A stretch of 64,000 bases of DNA from Nocardiopsis kunsanensis DSM 44524 (GCF_000340965.1 NZ_ANAY01000030.1:1-64000); one strand, 5' to 3'. Positions 43,434-53,379 are shown, numbered from the stretch's first letter. A program made the numbers and translations. Notes: generated by a model from the sequence alone, not told the origin.

Positions 43434-45521
43434 TCAGCCGAGGCGGTCGATCTCGGCGAGGGTGTCGGGGGACATGATGATGATCTGTCCCGCTTCGAGA
43501 TCGGTCCCGGAGACGACTTCGCCCTCCGGGTGGACCGACATGCCCAGGCCGAGGGCCTCGCTCTCCGGTTCGATCTCTTCCTCTTCCACGTCCTGCGTGT
43601 GGTCCCAGTCCCAGATGTGCAGGTAGACGTCCTGTTCGCCGTTCCCGTTGTCGTCCTCGTCGGCCGTCTCGGCGCGCACGGTGTAGATGCGGTTCGCGTG
43701 CGGGGCGTAAGCGAACTCGAGGAGATCGGCGTTGTAGGCGTCCTCGTCGTCGTCCTCGTCGGGGTGGAAGACGAAGCCCTCACCATCGTCGGTCAGGAAG
43801 TCGTAGTGGACGGGACCCTCGGCGGTGGCGATGATGAGCTCCCCGTCACCGAGCAGGGTCAGACCGGTGCCGATGTCGAGCATCGCGAGGCTGTCGTGTG
43901 AGTAGACGACCTCGCCGGTCGCGGCGTCCCACACGCGCAGTTGGTCGATGTTGTCGATGCCGGCGAGGTGTTCGCCCTCGGGGCCGTACACCAGGCTCAC
44001 CATCGCTTCGCCGTCGCGGTGCACCTGAACGGTGTCGCCGCTCTCCAGATCGATGTCGTAGGTTCCGCCTGCGCTGTCGAAACCGGCGTCACCCACGGTC
44101 AGGACGTCGCCGTCGGGGGAGAACGCGAGTTCGCGGATCTCGCGGCCCTCGGCGTGCACGGTGAGTTCGCCGCTCTCCAGGGAGTAGACCTGGGCACCCT
44201 CCTCGGTGCCCCAGGCGAGCAGGCAGTCGTTCGGGCTGAAGCGGGGGACACTGGCGCTGTGCGGCAGGTTCGCCTCGATGCGCGCGAGTTCGGTGCCCGC
44301 CTGCCAGTCCCACAGCACCACCCCGCGGTTGCCGGACACGGCCAGGACCGACCCGTCGTTGGAGAACCGGCTGAAGACGCGGTCGGTGTTGGAGGGGATG
44401 GTCGGGGTCTCCGAGGCGGCCTCGGTGAACTCCTCGGCCAGGTGCTGGGTCGGGTCGCACCGCTCCCGCTCGGGGACCTCTCCCTCCCCCTCTCCGGCGG
44501 CCTGGTTCTCCTCCGGTGGCGCGAAGGGATCGGAGGCGGCCCAGAACCCGAACCCGCCGACGAGGCACAGCGCCATGGCGGCGGCGCCGGCGACGAGCAG
44601 CCCGCGCGCCTTCGAACCGCTCCCGGACAGGGCGCGAACCCGGTCGTACTCGGCGGTGGCCTCGTTCACGGCGGCCGCGGACCGCGGGGGCAACCACTGG
44701 GCGGCGTCGGAGGCGGGGGCGACGGGACCGCCGAGTGTCTGCAGGACCTGAGCGGCGGTGGGACGGCGCGCGGGGTCCTTGTCCAGGCACGCGGCCAGGA
44801 GCGGGCGCAGGGCCGGGGGGATCCGGTCGAGTTCGGGGTCGAGGTTCTCGGTCCGGTAGACGACGGAGGAAGGGTGGCCGTCGCCGAAGGGGCCCACGCC
44901 GGTCAGGGCCCACACGAGCACCCCGCCGAGCGCGAACACGTCGGCGGGCGGGCCGGCCTGTTCGCCGCGGGAAGCCTCCGGTGCCATGTACCCGGGCGTG
45001 CCGGCGATCGTGTCGTCGTCGGTCCGGCGGCCGTCCTCGGTGGCGCGTGCGATACCGAAGTCGATGACCTGCGGCCCTTCGGCAGCGACCATGACGTTGG
45101 CGGGTTTGAGGTCGCGGTGGGCGAGTCCTCGGGCGTGCACCCCGGCCAGGGCCTGGGCGATGGCGCGAGCCAGGAGGACGGCGGAGGGTTCGGGCAGCGG
45201 TCCGGTGCGTTCCACCAGATGCTGCAGGGAAGGCCCCTTGACGTAGGCGGTGGCCAACCACGGACGTTCCCCCGAGGTGTCGGCGGCGTACACCCGCGGA
45301 ACGCCATGGCCGTGCACCCTCTGGGCGAGGGAGAGCTCATGGGCGAAGCGTTCACGGAAGTCGGGGTCGTAGGCGTACTCGGCCCTGACCACCTTCACCG
45401 CGGCCGGATGGCCGTCGCGGTCGAAACCCAGGTACACGCGGCCCATACCGCCACTGCCCAGGAGGGCGGTGATCTGGTAGGGGCCGATCCGGGTCGGGTC
45501 GTCGTCAGCGAGGGAGTGCAT
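43434..45521 (-). CDS. Receptor-like Ser/Thr protein kinase with beta-propeller sensor (first of three)
   Basis: 695 residues, first gene of the kinase operon. Active kinase domain with LGSGGMGRVY, Lys43, HRDLKPAN (Asp137) and DFGIA (Asp154). The activation loop TEDGRRTDDDTIAGTPGYM has Thr residues for autophosphorylation. One transmembrane helix (about 333-355) separates it from an outer propeller with repeats such as VVLWDWQ, LRVWDA and LHIWDWD and a very acidic insert HPDEDDDEDAYN. ATG at 45521; the upstream part of the frame is not protein-like. Confidence 0.9.
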   Translation of the reverse strand: MHSLADDDPTRIGPYQITALLGSGGMGRVYLGFDRDGHPAAVKVVRAEYAYDPDFRERFAHELSLAQRVHGHGVPRVYAADTSGERPWLATAYVKGPSLQHLVERTGPLPEPSAVLLARAIAQALAGVHARGLAHRDLKPANVMVAAEGPQVIDFGIARATEDGRRTDDDTIAGTPGYMAPEASRGEQAGPPADVFALGGVLVWALTGVGPFGDGHPSSVVYRTENLDPELDRIPPALRPLLAACLDKDPARRPTAAQVLQTLGGPVAPASDAAQWLPPRSAAAVNEATAEYDRVRALSGSGSKARGLLVAGAAAMALCLVGGFGFWAASDPFAPPEENQAAGEGEGEVPERERCDPTQHLAEEFTEAASETPTIPSNTDRVFSRFSNDGSVLAVSGNRGVVLWDWQAGTELARIEANLPHSASVPRFSPNDCLLAWGTEEGAQVYSLESGELTVHAEGREIRELAFSPDGDVLTVGDAGFDSAGGTYDIDLESGDTVQVHRDGEAMVSLVYGPEGEHLAGIDNIDQLRVWDAATGEVVYSHDSLAMLDIGTGLTLLGDGELIIATAEGPVHYDFLTDDGEGFVFHPDEDDDEDAYNADLLEFAYAPHANRIYTVRAETADEDDNGNGEQDVYLHIWDWDHTQDVEEEEIEPESEALGLGMSVHPEGEVVSGTDLEAGQIIIMSPDTLAEIDRLG

Positions 45522-45669
45522 GGGGGTTCTCGGTTTCTGGCACGGGGGGTCGCGTGTGCAGCTTACTGTTCGCCCGTCTCCGTCTCTCGGCCGGGACGCG
45601 GAGGGACTCGAGGGGGCTCGTCGAACGCGGTGCCGCCCACGGCCAGAGCGGGACAGGTGAGCCGGAAGG

Positions 45670-46719
45670 TCAGGGCCGGGTCCGGGTCGCCCAGGCCCAG
45701 ATGTTGACGTCGGAGTCGACGGCGTACTCGTCGATGCGGCGCAGCTCCTCCTCGGTGAAGCCGGGCGCGTCCAGCGCGGCGAGGTTCTGTTCCAGCTGCT
45801 GCACGCCGGAGGCGCCCACGAGCGCGGTCGTGACGGTGTGGTCGCCCTGTTCGCGCAGGACCCACGAGATCGCCATCTGCGCCAGGGTCTGGCCCCGCTC
45901 CTCGGCGATCCCGTTGAGCGCGCGGGCCCGCTCCAGCACCTCGGGGCCGAGCATGTTCTGCCGCCAGCTCGGCCGGCCCACACCGGCACGGGAGTCGGAC
46001 GGTACGTCCCCGCCCAGGTACCGGGAGGTCAGCAGCCCTTGCGCGAGCGGGGAGAAGGCGACCACACCCATGCCTTCGTCGGCGGCGGTCGCCAGCAGGC
46101 CTTCCTCCACCCAGCGGTTGAGCATCGAGTAGGAGGGCTGGTGCACGATCAGGGGTGTACCCAGTTCCCGCATGATCTGCGCGGCCTCGCGGGTGGCGGC
46201 CGGGCTGTAGGAGGAGATCCCCGCGTACAGGGCCCGGCCGGAGGTCACCGCGTGGTGCAGCGCGGTCATGGTCTCCTCCAGCGGGGTGTCCGGGTCCGGA
46301 CGGTGGCTGTAGAAGACGTCGACGTAGTCCAGGCCCATGCGCCGCAGGGAGTTGTCGAGGGAGGAGAGGAGGTACTTGCGGGACCCGCCGTTCAGGTGCG
46401 GGCCCGGGCCCATGACGTAGCCGGCCTTGGTCGTGATGACCATTTCCTCGCGGTGGCGCGCGAAGTCCTCGGCCAGCACACGGCCGAAGTTCTCCTCAGC
46501 GCTGCCCGGGGGCGGACCGTAGTTGTTGGCGAGGTCGAAGTGGAACACCCCGAGGTCGAAGGCGCGCCGCAGGATCGCGCGCTGGCCCTCCAGGGGACGG
46601 TCCCCGCCGAAGTTCTGCCACAGCCCCAGGGAGATGCGGGGCAGGAGCAGTCCGCTCCTGCCGCTGCGACGGTACTCGGTGGTTTCGTAACGGTCCTGCC
46701 GGGCCACGTAGGGGTCCAT
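45670..46719 (-). CDS. Aldo/keto reductase, YghZ/L-glyceraldehyde-3-phosphate reductase type
   Basis: This 349-residue NADPH-dependent reductase matches the YghZ/KCNAB branch: YRRSGRSGLLLPRISLGLW, catalytic Asp/Tyr in FDLANNYGPPPGSAE, KAGYVMGPGPH, YVDVFYSHRPDPDTPLEE and SPLAQGLLTSRYL. These enzymes reduce methylglyoxal and other reactive carbonyls. ATG at 46719. Separate from the kinase operon by 148 bp. Confidence 0.92.
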   Translation of the reverse strand: MDPYVARQDRYETTEYRRSGRSGLLLPRISLGLWQNFGGDRPLEGQRAILRRAFDLGVFHFDLANNYGPPPGSAEENFGRVLAEDFARHREEMVITTKAGYVMGPGPHLNGGSRKYLLSSLDNSLRRMGLDYVDVFYSHRPDPDTPLEETMTALHHAVTSGRALYAGISSYSPAATREAAQIMRELGTPLIVHQPSYSMLNRWVEEGLLATAADEGMGVVAFSPLAQGLLTSRYLGGDVPSDSRAGVGRPSWRQNMLGPEVLERARALNGIAEERGQTLAQMAISWVLREQGDHTVTTALVGASGVQQLEQNLAALDAPGFTEEELRRIDEYAVDSDVNIWAWATRTRP

Positions 46720-46783
46720 CGCCTCGCACTCTCCTCGCTCCGGTGTCCGGGAGCGGGACCGCCCCCGGCAAGCACCAGGAACG

Positions 46784-47104
46784 CTAGTCGATCTGGAGCT
46801 CGCCCATGCGGTCCCAGCCCTCGCCCTCGACCTGGCGGCTGACGATGAGCGGGGTCTCGGCCAGGAGCGGCTTGATGGACTCCAGCCCGGCGCGGAAGTG
46901 GTCGCTGTTGACGTGGGCCTCGCCGGCCCCGTCCTGGAAGGCCTCGACGAGGACGAACTCGTCGTCGCGTTCGACGCTGCGGGACCACTCGAACCACAGG
47001 TTGCCGGGCTCGGCACGGGTGGCGGCGGTGAAGCCGGCGACGGCGTCCAGGAAGGTGTCCTTGGCCTCGGGCTTGACCCGGTACTTCACGACGATCAGGA
47101 TCAT
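46784..47104 (-). CDS. Antibiotic biosynthesis monooxygenase-like (ABM/YgiN) protein
   Basis: This 106-residue ferredoxin-like dimeric protein has MILIVVKYRVKPEAKDTFLD, the EPGNLWFEWSRS strand with its conserved Trp and the DHFRAGLESIKPLL helix. Members are small quinol monooxygenases or dye-type oxygenases. ATG at 47104 follows GAGGAG. It lies 64 bp upstream of the aldo/keto reductase, so the two may act on related quinone or carbonyl compounds. Confidence 0.87.
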   Translation of the reverse strand: MILIVVKYRVKPEAKDTFLDAVAGFTAATRAEPGNLWFEWSRSVERDDEFVLVEAFQDGAGEAHVNSDHFRAGLESIKPLLAETPLIVSRQVEGEGWDRMGELQID

Positions 47105-47208
47105 GGTCCCCAGTCTCCTCACTGGTCGCGGTGCACGGCATGTACGTGCACGGGTTTGCGGGCACGGGTGTTCCCCGGACTCAGTCTCGCAGAGGAGGAG
47201 AGGAGAGG

Positions 47209-47236
47209 GCGCCGCCGCGGGCGGCCCGGGCGGCGC
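47209..47236 (-). terminator. Hairpin after the uncharacterised gene at 47285
   Basis: GCGCCGCC/GGCGGCGC stem with a GC-rich loop, downstream of the minus-strand stop at 47285 and upstream of the monooxygenase gene. No U-run. Confidence 0.5.
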
Positions 47237-47284
47237 GGTGATGATCACACGCCCAGCGGGGTGCACGGGCGTGTGTGGTGCGCG

Positions 47285-47671
47285 TCAGGCGGCGACCATG
47301 GGGCGCCGAGGCGTGGCGACCGTGTGGGGGAAGTGGTACGTCGAGGGCTGGGGTGTCCCGGAGAAGGGGTCCAGCAGCGCGGCGGCCCCCGAGGGGTCGC
47401 TGGCGGGATGGCAGAAGGTGCGCCCGAGATCGTTCCAGAAGAACTGTCCGTCGCGGCACCAGACGTTGATGTCCTCGCGCACGGTCATGACCGTCATCTC
47501 GGAGCTGCCGGACCAGTTGAGCCGGCGGGTGGCGGTGGGGGCGAGCTCCCCCAGGAGGGCCGTGATGGCCCGCTCTGCGCAGAAGGCGTGGCGGGGTTTG
47601 TGCTTGACCCGGCTGGCGAGTGCCGACTTCGCCCGGGTGGACCGGGGGTTGTTCAGACGCCAGTGACTCAA
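47285..47671 (-). CDS. Uncharacterised small protein
   Basis: About 128 residues, no family recognised. Codon use is typical of the window (GC-rich third positions). Features: a basic N-terminal helix (NNPRSTRAKSALASRV), HAFCAERAITALLGEL, a strand-rich middle MTVMTVREDINVWCRDGQ and FFWNDLGRTFCHPASDP, and a Pro-rich tail. The best start is TTG at 47671 preceded by GGAG; a GTG or ATG inside (from MTVMTVRED) is possible. The three spaced Cys residues might bind a metal. Confidence 0.6.
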   Translation of the reverse strand: MSHWRLNNPRSTRAKSALASRVKHKPRHAFCAERAITALLGELAPTATRRLNWSGSSEMTVMTVREDINVWCRDGQFFWNDLGRTFCHPASDPSGAAALLDPFSGTPQPSTYHFPHTVATPRRPMVAA

Positions 47672-48278
47672 GATGGACTCCAGGGTTTCTCGGGTACCGC
47701 GGCGGGGACCTGTTGTGTGGCCGGTGCCCCGCGGGGCTCCGTTCTGTGTGCGGCCACGTCGCCGCGGTTCGAGCGCCCCCGCCGTACTCGTCGGCCGACG
47801 GGCCCGCTCCACAAAGAAGCTTGGTGAGGTACGTACGGTGCCGTTACCTCGCAGTTATTCTTTGCGCTCCGGATGCTAGCAGTAACTGACCGGCGGTAGT
47901 CGAGACTTCTTTCTGTGGCCAATATCACACCCAACGATCGGGTCTCATCTGTACTGCACCTTGTTTGGGCAGCTGGAAGTCGGCGTGTGGTACGGGTGTA
48001 CGAAAAGTGGGCGCGGGTTGAAAACACCCTCATCCGGCCCCCTCTGTCGCGAGTCTCACCCAGGTATCGCACACGGTGTCCCAGTTCTGTCGCATACCGT
48101 GACTTTGTGCTGGTGGGGAACGCTTGACCGACTCCGGACGCCTCATTGCCCTTCCCGGAACACGCCTCCGTGCGGGCTTTTCCGAGGCCGATGGCCACTG
48201 CCTCACCCCCGCTGTCCCTCGCGCACGCGCGCGTGGAGGAGACTGCCTCCAGAACGACCCGAGGAGAGAAGCGGCCAC
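47672..48278. other. 607-bp divergent intergenic region
   Basis: The stretch 47820-48110 is clearly less GC-rich than the neighbours and should carry promoters for the flanking genes (minus 47671, plus 48279). Around 47826-47848 GGTACGTACGG and CCGTTACC form an imperfect inverted repeat. A 70-codon open frame at 47915-48127 has no GC-rich third position and is rejected as a gene. Confidence 0.45.
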
Positions 48279-49571
48279 GTGACACAGACAGAAAGATCCG
48301 ACGACAGGACTTCCCGAGGGGCGGAAACGGGGACCACCGAACCCACTGGCGGTGCACGTGCCTGGATCGTCTGGGGGGTCGCTGTCGGCGGCTACTTCCT
48401 CGCCATGCTCCACCGCAACGGCCTCGGCGTGGCGGCCCTGGAAGCACAGGCACGCTTCGACGTGGGCCCGGCCCTGTTGTCGATGCTGCCGATGCTGCAG
48501 CTCCTCATCTACGTCCTCTTCCAGATCCCTGCAGGACTGCTCGCCGACCGCATGGGCCCGCGCTACACGCTCGTCCTCGGTGTCGGCGCGATGGTGATCG
48601 GCTCCGGGTTCTTCGCCTCGGCGCCCAACATCGAACTCGCCGTCACCGGACGCTTCCTCATCGGCCTCGGTGACGCCCTCGTCTTCCTCAACGTCATCAG
48701 GCTCGCCGCCCTGTGGTTCCCGCGCGCCCGCTACTCCCTCGTCAGCGGGCTCACCGCCGTGGTCGGTGGCACCGGACAGGTGGCCAGCGCCGCGCCCCTG
48801 GCCTGGGCCCTGGACGGGTTCGGCTGGACCGTCGCCTTCATGAGCGTGACCGCGCTGACCGCCGTCATGGCCCTGCTCGTGCTCCTCGTCGTGCGCGACC
48901 GCCCCGAGGGCGCCGCGGGGCGGTCCACGGTCGTCGAACCGATCCCGGTGTGGGCCGCGCTCAAGGAGGCCCTGGCAGCCCGCGGCCCCCGCATCGGTAT
49001 GGCCCACCACGCCGCGATCATGGCGCCCTTCACGATGTTGATGGTGCTGTGGGGCTACCCCTTCCTCGTGGACGGGCTCGGCCTCGACGCGAGCACCGCC
49101 GCCGGGACCCTCACCGCGGTGGCGGCCGCGCCCCTGTGGATGGCCCCGATCGCCGGCATGGCGATCGGCCGCAACACCAGGATCCGTACCGGTGTGGCCC
49201 TGACCCTGGGCAGCACCCTCTCGCTGGGATGGCTCCTCATGGTCCTGTGGCCCACCGGTGAGGTGCCCACCTGGCTCGGTCTGACCGCCATGGGGGCCAG
49301 TGCCGTCGGACAGACCCTCGCCCCCACGGTCTCCTTCGACTTCGCCCGCGACGGCATCCCGGCCGGCCGCACCGGTGTCGCATCCGGGCTGGTCAACATG
49401 AGCGGCTTCACCACCGCCGTGCTCTGTACCGTCGCCGCCGGTGCCGTGTTGGAGAGCCTGCCCGACGACCCCGGAGCCTTCCAGCCGGCGTTCGCACCCA
49501 TGGCCGCGACCACCACCGCCGCCACGATCGTGCTCTTCTACCTGATCCTGCGCGGCCGCAAGAACGCCTGA
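48279..49571 (+). CDS. Major facilitator superfamily transporter
   Basis: About 430 residues with twelve predicted helices and MFS signatures: the loop LADRMGPRYTLVLG between helices 2 and 3 and GRFLIGLGDALVFLNVIRLAALWFPRARY around helices 4-5, as in nitrate/anion:cation symporters and ACS-family carriers. GTG at 48279 with GAGGAG upstream. Substrate unknown. Confidence 0.88.
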   Translation: MTQTERSDDRTSRGAETGTTEPTGGARAWIVWGVAVGGYFLAMLHRNGLGVAALEAQARFDVGPALLSMLPMLQLLIYVLFQIPAGLLADRMGPRYTLVLGVGAMVIGSGFFASAPNIELAVTGRFLIGLGDALVFLNVIRLAALWFPRARYSLVSGLTAVVGGTGQVASAAPLAWALDGFGWTVAFMSVTALTAVMALLVLLVVRDRPEGAAGRSTVVEPIPVWAALKEALAARGPRIGMAHHAAIMAPFTMLMVLWGYPFLVDGLGLDASTAAGTLTAVAAAPLWMAPIAGMAIGRNTRIRTGVALTLGSTLSLGWLLMVLWPTGEVPTWLGLTAMGASAVGQTLAPTVSFDFARDGIPAGRTGVASGLVNMSGFTTAVLCTVAAGAVLESLPDDPGAFQPAFAPMAATTTAATIVLFYLILRGRKNA

Positions 49572-49700
49572 AGCCCGCGGCCCCGGGGGAGGCCGCAAGC
49601 AAGGTGTCGGAGAAGTCCACGGGAGCCGACCCGCGCGTGGGTCCGTGGACGGCACTGCGGTAGGCCGGGGCCGGATGAGGGGCGAGGCGGGGCGGAGGTT

Positions 49701-49892
49701 CTAGGAGGGGGAGGCGCGGCCGGCCTTCAGGTCGGAGACGAAGGCCGCGAACGTCTCGGGACTGAAGTCGAGTCTGCCGAGATGAGGGTGCTGGGTGTCG
49801 CGCACGTGCACGGCTTCGGGCGTCTCCGCCACCTCCACGCAGTTTCCCCCGTGGTTGCCGCTGTAGCTGGACTTATGCCAGGTGAGTTCCAT
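49701..49892 (-). CDS. DUF397 protein
   Basis: 63 residues with the full DUF397 pattern: WHKSSYSGNHGGNCVEVAE, VHVRDTQHP and FAAFVSDLKAGR. Found almost only in filamentous actinomycetes beside XRE/DUF5753 regulators; some pairs control development and antibiotic production. Its 5' end overlaps the 3' end of the regulator gene by 20 bp. Confidence 0.93.
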   Translation of the reverse strand: MELTWHKSSYSGNHGGNCVEVAETPEAVHVRDTQHPHLGRLDFSPETFAAFVSDLKAGRASPS

Positions 49893-50715
49893 CGAAGCCT
49901 TCCTTCAACTTCATCATGAGCCGCTGAGACTCGGCCGGGGACAGCGCGACCTCCTGCAGGTCTCCGAACTGCAATGACAGAGTGCGGATGCCCTCGCGAT
50001 CATGGACCATCCTGCCAGCAAGGGCTTCCTCCACGTAGGAGATTTCCCTGCCGTCCTCGAGAGACAGAAGAGTGAAGGGACCGGTGAGGCCGGGGTGTCC
50101 ATCGCGTTCGGTTGGGACAACCAACACTTTGAGCAGGCGTTTCTCCATCATCGTGAGCATCCGTGAGATCTGTGCCGACATGACGGAGGCGCCTCCGGTC
50201 GGTCGGGTGAGCACCACTTCGTCGAGGACGGCCACCATGTGCGGGGGCGCTGGGCCGTCCCAGATCCTCTGGCGCTCGATACGTCCGGTGACGAGTCGTT
50301 CCACAGCATGGCGTGATTCACGCGGGTTGCCCCCGGTGAGGGCAGCACGGGCGAAGCCCTCGGTCTGGAGGAGGCCGGGAACCAGTTGGGGCTCGTACAC
50401 GCGGAACATCCGCGTCAACGGCTCCACGTCGACGAGCTCCCCGATGAAGTGCGGGTAGGCGTCGTTCTGCATCTTGCGCCAGAGCGATCCGAGCAGGTCA
50501 CCGCCGTTGAGAAGCTCGTCCGCCTTCTGGGAGAACTCCAGGCTCGGATAACGTTCCCCGCGCTCGATGGCGCCGACGAGCTGGGGTGATATCTGTGTAT
50601 GCCCGGCCACGGTTCGCTGCGAGGTCTCCGACAGGCTGCGCAACCGAGCCAGCTCGGTGCCGAACTGCCTCAACGTCTGATTCTCTGCAGCGGGAACCTT
50701 CTTGGCCATGGCCAT
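49873..50715 (-). CDS. XRE-family regulator with DUF5753 domain (WhiJ-like)
   Basis: This 280-residue protein has an N-terminal helix-turn-helix (about 15-70: LRSLSETSQRTVAGHTQ, SPQLVGAIERGERYPS) and a DUF5753 ligand/partner domain with YEPQLVPGLLQTEGFARA, ARVLDE-like MVAVLDEVVLTRPTGG and FTLLSLEDGREISYVE. Works with the overlapping DUF397 protein. Start ATG at 50715, weak ribosome binding site; the divergent gene begins 113 bp away. Confidence 0.9.
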   Translation of the reverse strand: MAMAKKVPAAENQTLRQFGTELARLRSLSETSQRTVAGHTQISPQLVGAIERGERYPSLEFSQKADELLNGGDLLGSLWRKMQNDAYPHFIGELVDVEPLTRMFRVYEPQLVPGLLQTEGFARAALTGGNPRESRHAVERLVTGRIERQRIWDGPAPPHMVAVLDEVVLTRPTGGASVMSAQISRMLTMMEKRLLKVLVVPTERDGHPGLTGPFTLLSLEDGREISYVEEALAGRMVHDREGIRTLSLQFGDLQEVALSPAESQRLMMKLKEGFDGTHLA

Positions 50716-50827
50716 AGGAAACCACGGGAGGGTCGGCCCCACCACAGCTTCCGTGATTTCCTTTCGTCGTTCTCCACTTGAGCTGTGTCTATGGCCACGC
50801 CAATACCTGTGGCTCCATATTCGGTGC

Positions 50828-51214
50828 ATGGAGTTTCCCCCGAAGAAGACGCCCGGAACCTGTTCCCGAAGCCACGGGCTCACAGAGGAGGCCGACCCCC
50901 GGCCCGAGGACGGAGGAGACCCCCGACCGCTCACCCGTAAGGAAGCCGCCCGTGACCTCCTGGTCTGTTTCAAGACCCGCGGGATGCGCTTCGAGCTCGA
51001 CGTCTCCCGCCTGATGATCACCGCGAAACTCAACCACGCCACGCAAGCCGTGGTCCTTCGTGGTGAGGGGGCCGGGATGCGTTGGTGCATGGTCTGGGAG
51101 ACCTTCCGCGGGGAGAACGGCCCGACCGTCGAACCGGTTCTCCCCATCGGGCAGGAATGGGAACTGTCCCGGCGTCTGCTGGACGTGCTCGAACTGGGCC
51201 AGCTCGAGCTCTGA
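50828..51214 (+). CDS. Uncharacterised protein divergent from the XRE/DUF397 pair
   Basis: About 128 residues from the ATG at 50828. The first 45 residues are polar and disordered; the rest looks folded (LTRKEAARDLLVCFKTRGMR, FELDVSRLMITAKLNHATQ, MRWCMVWETF). No family recognised. Third-position GC is normal. Genes in this place beside XRE/DUF397 pairs are often regulator partners, but nothing in the sequence proves it. Confidence 0.55.
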   Translation: MEFPPKKTPGTCSRSHGLTEEADPRPEDGGDPRPLTRKEAARDLLVCFKTRGMRFELDVSRLMITAKLNHATQAVVLRGEGAGMRWCMVWETFRGENGPTVEPVLPIGQEWELSRRLLDVLELGQLEL

Positions 51215-51242
51215 GCCGGCCGGCCCGCGTTCGTGTCCCCCG

Positions 51243-51286
51243 CGAACGACGAAAGGGCGGGGCGGTCCAGCTGGACCGCCCCGCCC
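51243..51286. terminator. Perfect 16-bp stem terminator, bidirectional
   Basis: GGGCGGGGCGGTCCAG (51255-51270) is followed directly by its exact reverse complement (51271-51286). On the minus strand the tail TTTCGTCGTTCG (51243-51254) follows, the same 12-mer that follows the trxA hairpin. Sits between convergent genes ending at 51214 and 51329. Confidence 0.9.
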
Positions 51287-51328
51287 CTGTGCGGTGAGGG
51301 GGCGCCGGGAAGGCGCTCGGCACACCCC

Positions 51329-53146
51329 TTAGAACGCGGCCTCGGGCACGTCCATGAGGTCGTTGGTGACACCCTCTGCGATCTTGCGCTCGGAGGCGAT
51401 GCGCGGCAGGAACTGCTCGGTGAAGAACCGCGCGGCGGCGATCTTGCCGGTGTAGAAGTCCTTGTCCGCGCCCTCTGCGCCGTCGATGCTGTTCAGGGCC
51501 ACCTCGGCCTGGCGCAGCAGCAGCCAGGACAGCACCACGTCACCGAAGGCCATGAGCAGGCGGGTGGCGTTCTGGCCGACCTTGTACAGCTCGCGCTGGT
51601 CCTCGGCGGCGCCCATGGTGTGGCCCACCATGAGCTCGACGATCTTCTCGACGTGCTCGACGCCCTCCTGGAGCAGCTTGCGCTCCTCCTTGAGCCGGCC
51701 GTTGCCGGCCTCGGAGCTCGCGAACTCCTTGATCTCGGCGGAGAGCTGACCGATGGCCGCGCCACCGTTCTTGACGATCTTGCGGAAGAAGAAGTCCTGC
51801 GCCTGGATCGCCGTGGTGCCCTCGTACAGGGTGTCGATCTTGGCGTCGCGGATGTACTGCTCGATCGGGTACTCCTGCAGGAACCCGGAGCCGCCCAGGG
51901 TCTGCAGGGACTCGGACAGCAGAGCGTAGGAGCGCTCCGAGCCCACACCCTTGACGATCGGCAGGAGCAGGTCGTTCATCGCCTCCAGGGCGGTGACGTC
52001 CTCACCCGCCGCCTCGGCGATCTGGATCTCGTCCTGCTGCGTGGCGGTGTAGAGCACCAGGGCGCGCATGGCCTCGACGTAGGACTTCTGCGTCATGAGG
52101 CTGCGGCGCACGTCGGGGTGGTGCGTGATCGTGACCTTCGGGTCCTTCTTGGAACCGGCCAGGTCGTTGCCCTGCTTGCGCTCCTTGGCGTACTCCAGGG
52201 CGTTGAGGTAACCGGTCGACAGGGTGGCGATCGCCTTCGTCCCGACCATCATGCGGGCGTACTCGATGATGAGGAACATCTGGCGGATGCCGTCGTGCTT
52301 GTCACCGACCAGGTAACCGATGGCGGGGTGGTTCTCGCCGAAGGTCAGCTCACACGTGGTGGAGGCCTTCAGGCCCATCTTGTCCTCGACGTTGGTGACG
52401 TAGGCGCCGTTGCGCTCGCCGAGGGAACCGTCGTCGTTCACCAGGAACTTGGGCACCAGGTACAGCGACAGGCCCTTGGTGCCGGGGCCCGCGCCCTCGG
52501 GGCGCGCGAGCACCAGGTGGAAGATGTTCTCGGACATGTCGTGCTCGGCCGAGGTGATGAAGCGCTTGACACCCTCGATGTGCCAGGTGCCGTCACCCTG
52601 GTCGGTGGCCTTGGTGCGGCCCGCGCCGACGTCGGAGCCCGCGTCCGGTTCGGTCAGCACCATGGTGGCGCCCCAGCCGCGCTCGATGGCGAGCTTGGCG
52701 AACTCCTTCTGCTTCTCGTTGCCCTCGGCGTGGAGGATGCCTGAGAAGCCGGGGCCGGCCGAGTACATGTGCACGGCGGGGTTGGCGCCCAGGATCAGCT
52801 CGGAGGCCGACCAGACGAGGGAGCGGGGCGCGCCGAGCCCGTCGAGTTCCTTGGGGAGGTCGAGGTTGTACCAGCCGGCGTCCATGTAGGCCTGGTAGGA
52901 CTTCTTGATGCTCTCGGGCATCTGCACCGTGTTGGTCTTGGGGTCGAAGACCGGAGGGTTGCGGTCGCCGTCCTCGAAGGACTCGGCGACGACGCCGGTG
53001 GCGAGGCGGTTGACCTCGTCGAGAATGGTGCGGGCGGTCTCCTCGTCGAGGTCTTCGAAGGGGCCCTTGCCCAGCACGTCCTGGCGGCGGAACACCTCGA
53101 AGAGGTTGAACTCGATGTCGCGCAGGTTGCTCTTGTAATGCGTCAT
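51329..53146 (-). CDS. Acyl-CoA dehydrogenase, long type (DmdC/AidB-like architecture)
   Basis: This 605-residue flavoprotein is longer than standard acyl-CoA dehydrogenases (about 380), with an N-terminal extension ([15 protein letters not shown]) and a C-terminal domain, as in methylmercaptopropionyl-CoA and some long-chain dehydrogenases. Flavin motifs [15 protein letters not shown] and [10 protein letters not shown] are present, as is the catalytic Glu region [17 protein letters not shown] at 53146 with GGAG upstream. Substrate not determinable. Confidence 0.92.
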   Translation of the reverse strand: MTHYKSNLRDIEFNLFEVFRRQDVLGKGPFEDLDEETARTILDEVNRLATGVVAESFEDGDRNPPVFDPKTNTVQMPESIKKSYQAYMDAGWYNLDLPKELDGLGAPRSLVWSASELILGANPAVHMYSAGPGFSGILHAEGNEKQKEFAKLAIERGWGATMVLTEPDAGSDVGAGRTKATDQGDGTWHIEGVKRFITSAEHDMSENIFHLVLARPEGAGPGTKGLSLYLVPKFLVNDDGSLGERNGAYVTNVEDKMGLKASTTCELTFGENHPAIGYLVGDKHDGIRQMFLIIEYARMMVGTKAIATLSTGYLNALEYAKERKQGNDLAGSKKDPKVTITHHPDVRRSLMTQKSYVEAMRALVLYTATQQDEIQIAEAAGEDVTALEAMNDLLLPIVKGVGSERSYALLSESLQTLGGSGFLQEYPIEQYIRDAKIDTLYEGTTAIQAQDFFFRKIVKNGGAAIGQLSAEIKEFASSEAGNGRLKEERKLLQEGVEHVEKIVELMVGHTMGAAEDQRELYKVGQNATRLLMAFGDVVLSWLLLRQAEVALNSIDGAEGADKDFYTGKIAAARFFTEQFLPRIASERKIAEGVTNDLMDVPEAAF

Positions 53147-53304
53147 GGACAGCTCCGCTGTGTCCCTGGCCGCGGTGTCGTACACGCGGATCTACCGACT
53201 AGTAACAAGCCAATGTTACTGCCGAGTAGTGCAGAACGCCAGTAGGGGCAAGAGGAGTCTGGCGCGCGGGACAGGGATCACAGGCAGCTTCACACACCAG
53301 AACC

Positions 53305-53340
53305 GGGCGACGGCGAGCCGGGTGCGGCCCACCGTCGCCC
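53305..53340 (-). terminator. Hairpin after the secreted protein gene
   Basis: GGGCGACGG and CCGTCGCCC arms flank an 18-nt loop, 40 bp beyond the minus-strand stop at 53380. No U-run. Confidence 0.55.
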
Positions 53341-53379
53341 CCGGGGCCGGGTGTTCCTCCAGGGAACAGGGGAGGGGCC

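Noticed and set aside
47915-48127. 70-codon plus-strand frame before the MFS gene
   Set aside because: No third-position GC preference and no family similarity.
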